DNA of 64,000 nt, from the NCBI RefSeq assembly GCF_036194065.1, contig NZ_CP108095.1, positions 5,332,001 through 5,396,000 of the forward strand, written 5' to 3'. The stretch's first letter is position 1; the number at the start of each line of letters is the position of its first letter. Position numbers and translations under genes: made by a program. Of the stretch, positions 60,108 through 64,000 are shown in pieces. The notes beneath the pieces were generated by a model, which saw only the letters and a program-made list of their open reading frames with translations, did no database searches and was not told the DNA's origin. The stretch is from Streptomyces sp. NBC_00239 (GTDB lineage Bacteria > Actinomycetota > Actinomycetes > Streptomycetales > Streptomycetaceae).

Positions 60108-60674
60108 ATGCGTAGTGTGAAGACCGTACTGGTCGGATCGGCGGCCGTGGCCGCACTGCTGAGCGTCGCGGTTCCCGCCGGCGCCCAGTCGTCGGCTCCG
60201 GCCGCGCCGACGGCGCAGATGACGGTCGAGCAGCAGGTCCAGGGCCTCCTGAAGTACAACAAGGGCGCCAAGCAGACGGGTCGGAACACGGTGCGGCTCG
60301 CACCCGGCGTAGTCGCCACCGTGCGTGACAACCGCTCCGCCTACGCCTCGTGGCCCTGGGACGGTTTCGGCTGCCGGGCCGGCTACCTGTGCCTGTGGGA
60401 ACACGCCAACATGAGCGGCGCGTCGATCGACTTCACGAACTGCCGGACCGAGAACCTCTGGGGCTACCGGACCCCCTCCGGCTCGTACTGGGCCGACCGC
60501 GTCTCCTCGTACAGCAACAACCAGACCGGCAGCGTGACCTCGCGCTTCTACGACGGCGGCGTCGAGATCCTCAACGAGGGGGCCACCGGGTACCGCCGGA
60601 ACCTCCAGTACGACAAGGTGATCGGCGGCAACGGCTACGCCAACGACCGGATCGACTCCGTCAGGGTCTGCTGA
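60108..60674 (+). CDS. Secreted peptidase inhibitor I36-family (beta/gamma-crystallin-like) protein
   Basis: A 188-aa exported protein with a signal peptide (1-~27, VLVGSAAVAALLSVAVPAGA). The mature part has a ~60-residue Gln-rich leader, then an I36 domain with four cysteines: GCRAGYLCLWEHANMSG (two), FTNCRTEN and the last residue but one turn (VRVC), likely two disulfides. Known members inhibit Streptomyces metalloproteases and subtilisins. Genes for an M28 and an S8 peptidase lie within 9 kb. ATG 60108 follows GGGGAGGAAC. A strong hairpin terminator follows. Confidence 0.87.
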   Translation: MRSVKTVLVGSAAVAALLSVAVPAGAQSSAPAAPTAQMTVEQQVQGLLKYNKGAKQTGRNTVRLAPGVVATVRDNRSAYASWPWDGFGCRAGYLCLWEHANMSGASIDFTNCRTENLWGYRTPSGSYWADRVSSYSNNQTGSVTSRFYDGGVEILNEGATGYRRNLQYDKVIGGNGYANDRIDSVRVC

Positions 60675-60690
60675 CCCCCGCCCCGGAACA

Positions 60691-60726
60691 AGGCGGGGGC
60701 GGAGCCGAACGGCCCCGCCCCCGCCT
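60691..60726. terminator. Bidirectional terminator between inhibitor gene and PepN paralogue 2
   Basis: A 12-bp stem AGGCGGGGGCGG/CCGCCCCCGCCT with a 12-nt loop in a 75-bp convergent gap. Confidence 0.85.
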
Positions 60727-60749
60727 GCTCAACCGGTCGACGCGCTGCG

Positions 60750-63305
60750 TCAGCCCGCCGCCGCCGCGTCACACGCCTGCGCCCGCAGCGCGCGCGCCAG
60801 GTCGTCGCGGGACTCCAGCACCAGGCGGCGCAGCGCCGGCGCCGCGTCCTCGTGGGCCGTCAGCCACGCGTCCGTCGCGTCCAGCGTCGCCTGGTCGTCC
60901 TGGAGCGACGGGTACAGGCCGCGCACCACGTCCATGCCGATCTGGATGGACCGCTGCGCCCACACCCGCTCGATCGCCTCGAAGTACTTCGGGGCGTACG
61001 GCGCGAGCAGCTCCCGCTGGGAGGGCTGCGCGTACCCGGCGATGGTGGCCTCCACCAGCGCGTTCGACAGCGCGTCGGACTCCACCACGGTCGCCCACGC
61101 CTGCGCCTTCACCGCGGCCGAGGGCCGGGCGGCCAGGCAGCGCACCGAGTGCCGCTTGCCCGAGGCGGTGTCGTCGCGGGCCAGTTCGGCCGCGATCCGC
61201 GCCTCGTCCGCGTGCCCGTGCGCCGCGAGCGGGGCCAGCAGGTCCCAGCGCAGCTCCTGGTCCACGTCCAGACCGTCGATCCGGGCGGTGCCGTCGAGCA
61301 GGCCCTGGAGCAGCTGGAAGTCGGCCTCGTCCGTCGAGCTCGCCGCGAGGAAGCGGGCCCAGGTGAGCTGGTGCTCCGAGGCGGGCTCGGCGAGCCGCAG
61401 CTCGCGCAGCGCGCCCGCCGCCAGCTCGCGCGCCCCCTCCTCGCGCCACTCGGGGGCGGCGTAGTGCGTGACCGCGGTGGCGGCCTGGGAGTGCAGCATC
61501 TGGAGCACGCCGACGTCCGTCTCGAGGCCGGCGAAGACCAGCAGCAGAGAGACGAAGTCGCGCGCGGGCAGCAGGCCGTCCCGGGTCATGTTCCACAGCG
61601 CCGACCAGCACAGCGCCCGGGCGAGCGGGTCCGTCAGCTCGCCCAGGTGCCCGCGCAGCGTGGCCAGCGAGCCCTCGTCGAAGCGGATCTTGCAGTAGGT
61701 GAGGTCGTCGTCGTTGACGAGGACCAGGTCGGGACGCTCGGCCCCGGCCAGTTCGGCGACCTCGGTGCGCGCGCCGGCCACGTCGACCTCGGCCCGCGCG
61801 TACCGCACGAGCGCGCCGTCGGCGAGCCGGTACAGGCCGACCGCCACCCGGTGCGGGCGCAGCCGGTCGCCGTCCTGCAACACCGCCAGCTGGGCGATCC
61901 GCCCGCCGCCGTCGTACGTGAGCGCCGGGGTCAGCGCGTTGACACCGGCCGTCTGGAGCCAGGCCGCGGACCACTCGCCCATGTCCCGGCCGGAGACCTC
62001 GGCGAGCACGCTCAGCAGGTCGTCCAGGGTGGTGTTGCCGTACGCGTTCGCCTTGAAGTAGCGGCGCGCGCCCTCCAGGAAGGCGTCCCGGCCCACGTAC
62101 GCGACGAGCTGCTTGAGGACGGCCGCGCCCTTGGCGTAGGTGATGCCGTCGAAGTTGAGCTTGGCGTCCTCCAGGTCACGGATGTCGGCCGTGATCGGGT
62201 GGGTGGACGGCAGCTGGTCGGCCCGGTAGGCCCACGCCTTGCGGTTGTTGGCGAAGGTGACCCAGGCCTGGTCGAAGCGGGTGGCCTCGACCTGTGAGAA
62301 GGAGCCCATGAAGTCCGCGAAGGACTCCTTCAGCCACAGGTCGTCCCACCACTTCATGGTGACCAGGTCGCCGAACCACATGTGCGCCATCTCGTGCAGG
62401 ATCGTGTTGCAGCGGCGCTCGTAGGACGCCCGGGTGACCTTCCCGCGGAAGATGTACTCCTCGCGGAAGGTGACCATGCCCGGGTTCTCCATCGCGCCGA
62501 GGTTGTACTCGGGGACGAAGGCCTGGTCGTACTTCCCGAAGGGGTACGGGTAGTCGAAGTTCTCGTGGAAGAAGTCGAAGCCCTGCTTGGTGACGAGGAA
62601 GATGTCGTCCGCGTCGAAGTGCTTGGCGAGCCCCTTGCGGCACATCGCGCCCAGCGGGATCGTCAGGTCCCCGCGGGTGTAGGTGTCCGTCACGTAGTGG
62701 TACGGACCGGCGACCACGCAGGTGATGTACGTCGAGATCGGCGCGGTCTCGGCGAACCGGCGGGTGTCGCCCTCGCGGGACTCCTCGACGCCGTTGCTCC
62801 AGACCTGCCAGCCCTCGGGCACGGCCACCTCGAAGCGGTACGGGGCCTTGAGGTCCGGCTGCTCGAAGTTCGCGTAGACCCGGCGGGCGTCGGCCGGCTC
62901 GTACTGCGTGTAGAGGTAGACCTCGCCGTCCTCCGGGTCGACGAAGCGGTGCATGCCCTCGCCGGTGCGGCTGTAGGCGCAGTTCGCGTCGACGACGAGG
63001 ACGTTCTCGGACGCCAGGTCCGCGAGCGCGATGCGGGCGCCGTCGAACACCTCGGCCGGGTCCAGCGCGCGCCCGTTGAGGGTGACGGAGTTCACCGAGG
63101 GGGCGATCAGGTCCGCGAAGCTCGCCGCGCCCGGGGCGGCGGCGCGGAAGCGGATCGTGGTCACCGAGCGGAAGGTACGCGGCCCGTCCGCCGGTTCCGA
63201 CTCGTCCACCGCCGAACGGAGGTCGAGCGAGACCTCGTACGCGTCGACGGAAAGCAGCTCGGCCCGCTCACGGGCTTCGTCGCGGGACAGATTCTCACCA
63301 GGCAC
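60750..63305 (-). CDS. pepN2: Aminopeptidase N (M1 family), paralogue 2
   Basis: An 851-aa M1 aminopeptidase with the same architecture as the 47.4-50.1 kb gene: GAMEN in YNLGAMENPGMV, zinc motif HEMAHMWFGDL and the third ligand in LKESFADF. All catalytic residues are retained. GTG 63305 is chosen because GAAGGAG lies 8 nt upstream and the N-terminus (PGENLSRDEARERAELL) aligns with that of paralogue 1. Substantial divergence throughout suggests an old duplication with distinct specificity. It is divergent from the DsbA-family gene across 132 bp. Confidence 0.92.
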   Translation of the reverse strand: MPGENLSRDEARERAELLSVDAYEVSLDLRSAVDESEPADGPRTFRSVTTIRFRAAAPGAASFADLIAPSVNSVTLNGRALDPAEVFDGARIALADLASENVLVVDANCAYSRTGEGMHRFVDPEDGEVYLYTQYEPADARRVYANFEQPDLKAPYRFEVAVPEGWQVWSNGVEESREGDTRRFAETAPISTYITCVVAGPYHYVTDTYTRGDLTIPLGAMCRKGLAKHFDADDIFLVTKQGFDFFHENFDYPYPFGKYDQAFVPEYNLGAMENPGMVTFREEYIFRGKVTRASYERRCNTILHEMAHMWFGDLVTMKWWDDLWLKESFADFMGSFSQVEATRFDQAWVTFANNRKAWAYRADQLPSTHPITADIRDLEDAKLNFDGITYAKGAAVLKQLVAYVGRDAFLEGARRYFKANAYGNTTLDDLLSVLAEVSGRDMGEWSAAWLQTAGVNALTPALTYDGGGRIAQLAVLQDGDRLRPHRVAVGLYRLADGALVRYARAEVDVAGARTEVAELAGAERPDLVLVNDDDLTYCKIRFDEGSLATLRGHLGELTDPLARALCWSALWNMTRDGLLPARDFVSLLLVFAGLETDVGVLQMLHSQAATAVTHYAAPEWREEGARELAAGALRELRLAEPASEHQLTWARFLAASSTDEADFQLLQGLLDGTARIDGLDVDQELRWDLLAPLAAHGHADEARIAAELARDDTASGKRHSVRCLAARPSAAVKAQAWATVVESDALSNALVEATIAGYAQPSQRELLAPYAPKYFEAIERVWAQRSIQIGMDVVRGLYPSLQDDQATLDATDAWLTAHEDAAPALRRLVLESRDDLARALRAQACDAAAAG

Positions 63306-63399
63306 GGGCAGCACTCCTTCGTGCAAGTTCGCCTTCAACGATCAAATCCTCCCATGGGGAATGCGCGCGGCCCGAGGCCGGTTGGCGAGGAGGACGCCC

Positions 63400-63513
63400 A
63401 TGTACGGCGTATGGGAACGAACGAGCAGAGGAGAGACATGTCCGACACCCAGGTGCGCGAGAAGACTCCCGTCGACTTCTGGTTCGACCCGCTCTGCCCC
63501 TGGGCCTGGATGA
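63400..63513 (+). CDS. Possible 37-aa upstream overlapping ORF
   Basis: ATG 63400 has a perfect GAGGAGG with 6-nt spacing. It runs out of frame across the start of the DsbA-family gene to a TGA at 63511-63513. The peptide is Arg/Ser/Pro-rich with two cysteines and matches no family I know. It could be a regulatory upstream ORF or a chance ribosome-binding site. Confidence 0.3.
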   Translation: MYGVWERTSRGETCPTPRCARRLPSTSGSTRSAPGPG

Positions 63514-64000
63514 CCTCCCGCTGGATGCTGGAGGTCGAGAAGGTCCGCGACGTCGAGGTGCGCTGGCACGTCATGAGCCTGGCCGTGCTCAACGAGAACA
63601 AGCTGGACGAGCTGCCCGAGGTCTACCGCGACCTGCTCGGCGCCAAGGGCTGGGCGCCGGTCCGAGTGGTCATAGCCGCCCAGCAGAAACACGGTTCGGA
63701 GGTCACGGGCAAGCTCTACACCGCCCTCGGCACCCGCATCCACAACGAGGGCCAGGGGCCGACCCGCGAGGTCATCGCCGCCGCCCTCGACGAGGTGGGC
63801 CTGCCGGCCGACCTGCTCGCGTACGCCGACTCCGACGAGTACGACCTGGTGCTGCGCGACTCGCACAACGAGGGCATCAACCGCGTCGGCCAGGACGTCG
63901 GCACGCCGGTCATCTCGGTGCCCGGCGCGGACGGCGACGACGTCGCCTTCTTCGGTCCGGTGGTCACCCCCACCCCCAAGGGCGAGGCCGCGGCCCGGCT
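63438..64000 (+). CDS. DsbA-family mycothiol-dependent nitroreductase-like protein (3' truncated)
   Basis: An open frame to the right edge, 187 residues visible. It begins with a thioredoxin-fold strand and active site VDFWFDPLCPWAWMTSRW, then helical-insert segments and the cis-Pro strand VGTPVISVPG. This matches the Rv2466c family, which reduces substrates using mycothiol in actinobacteria. The CxxC of Rv2466c is CPWA here, leaving a single cysteine. ATG 63438 has AGAGGAGAG just upstream, with a second out-of-frame strong start before it. The end of the gene lies outside the window. Confidence 0.88.
   Translation, partial: MSDTQVREKTPVDFWFDPLCPWAWMTSRWMLEVEKVRDVEVRWHVMSLAVLNENKLDELPEVYRDLLGAKGWAPVRVVIAAQQKHGSEVTGKLYTALGTRIHNEGQGPTREVIAAALDEVGLPADLLAYADSDEYDLVLRDSHNEGINRVGQDVGTPVISVPGADGDDVAFFGPVVTPTPKGEAAAR

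Overview
The window is a high-GC actinobacterial chromosome segment, almost certainly Streptomyces. The evidence is GTG-rich starts, GC-saturated third codon positions, a dynamin pair next to ssbB, a chitosan-oligosaccharide (csn) operon, mycothiol-type redox genes, GC-rich hairpins without U-tracts, and the intergenic repeat family typical of Streptomyces. From memory, the gene order (ssbB, PknG-type locus, csn operon, malQ, pepN) resembles the conserved chromosomal core of Streptomyces coelicolor. No database search was run.

Region 1 (1-6744) is the right part of an actinomycete integrative and conjugative element (AICE). It holds the tail of a probable FtsK/TraB-like DNA translocase, small accessory ORFs, a C5-cytosine methyltransferase-like protein, a primase-polymerase with a P-loop ATPase (replication module), an iteron-like repeat field, an excisionase and a tyrosine integrase. 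The integrase abuts the 3' end of a tRNA-Arg(UCU) gene (6744-6816, minus strand), the likely integration target.

Region 2 (7100-17130) is core chromosome: two dynamin-like GTPases and ssbB (sporulation-septum stability and chromosome segregation in Streptomyces), a TQXA-type surface protein that has lost its thioester cysteine, ettA, a hotdog thioesterase, a hypothetical protein, a group II truncated haemoglobin and a PIMT-like methyltransferase.

Region 3 (17148-28061, minus strand) is a seven-gene run: GlnX-like membrane sensor, GlnH-like binding protein, coiled-coil protein, PknG-type kinase, PP2C phosphatase, VWA protein and FHA protein. It joins the amino-acid-sensing GlnX-GlnH-PknG module to a complete write/erase/read phosphosignalling set, and is the strongest candidate here for an under-described system. 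The kinase, phosphatase and FHA protein each carry two zinc ribbons.

Region 4 (28274-35250, minus strand) is the csnR-csnE-csnF-csnG-csnH-csnK operon, with a recognisable promoter and operator. Region 5 (35342-47394) has an MscS channel, an HNH protein, a long intergenic repeat array, a GH84-like glycosidase, malQ with a possible coupled leader ORF, a small membrane protein, and two EamA exporters with MarR and LysR regulators. Region 6 (47449-64000) has two PepN paralogues, asd, secreted M28 and S8 peptidases, a CGNR regulator divergent from VOC and flavin-barrel enzymes, an AbiEi/DUF559-like orphan, an I36-type inhibitor and the start of a mycothiol-linked DsbA-family protein.
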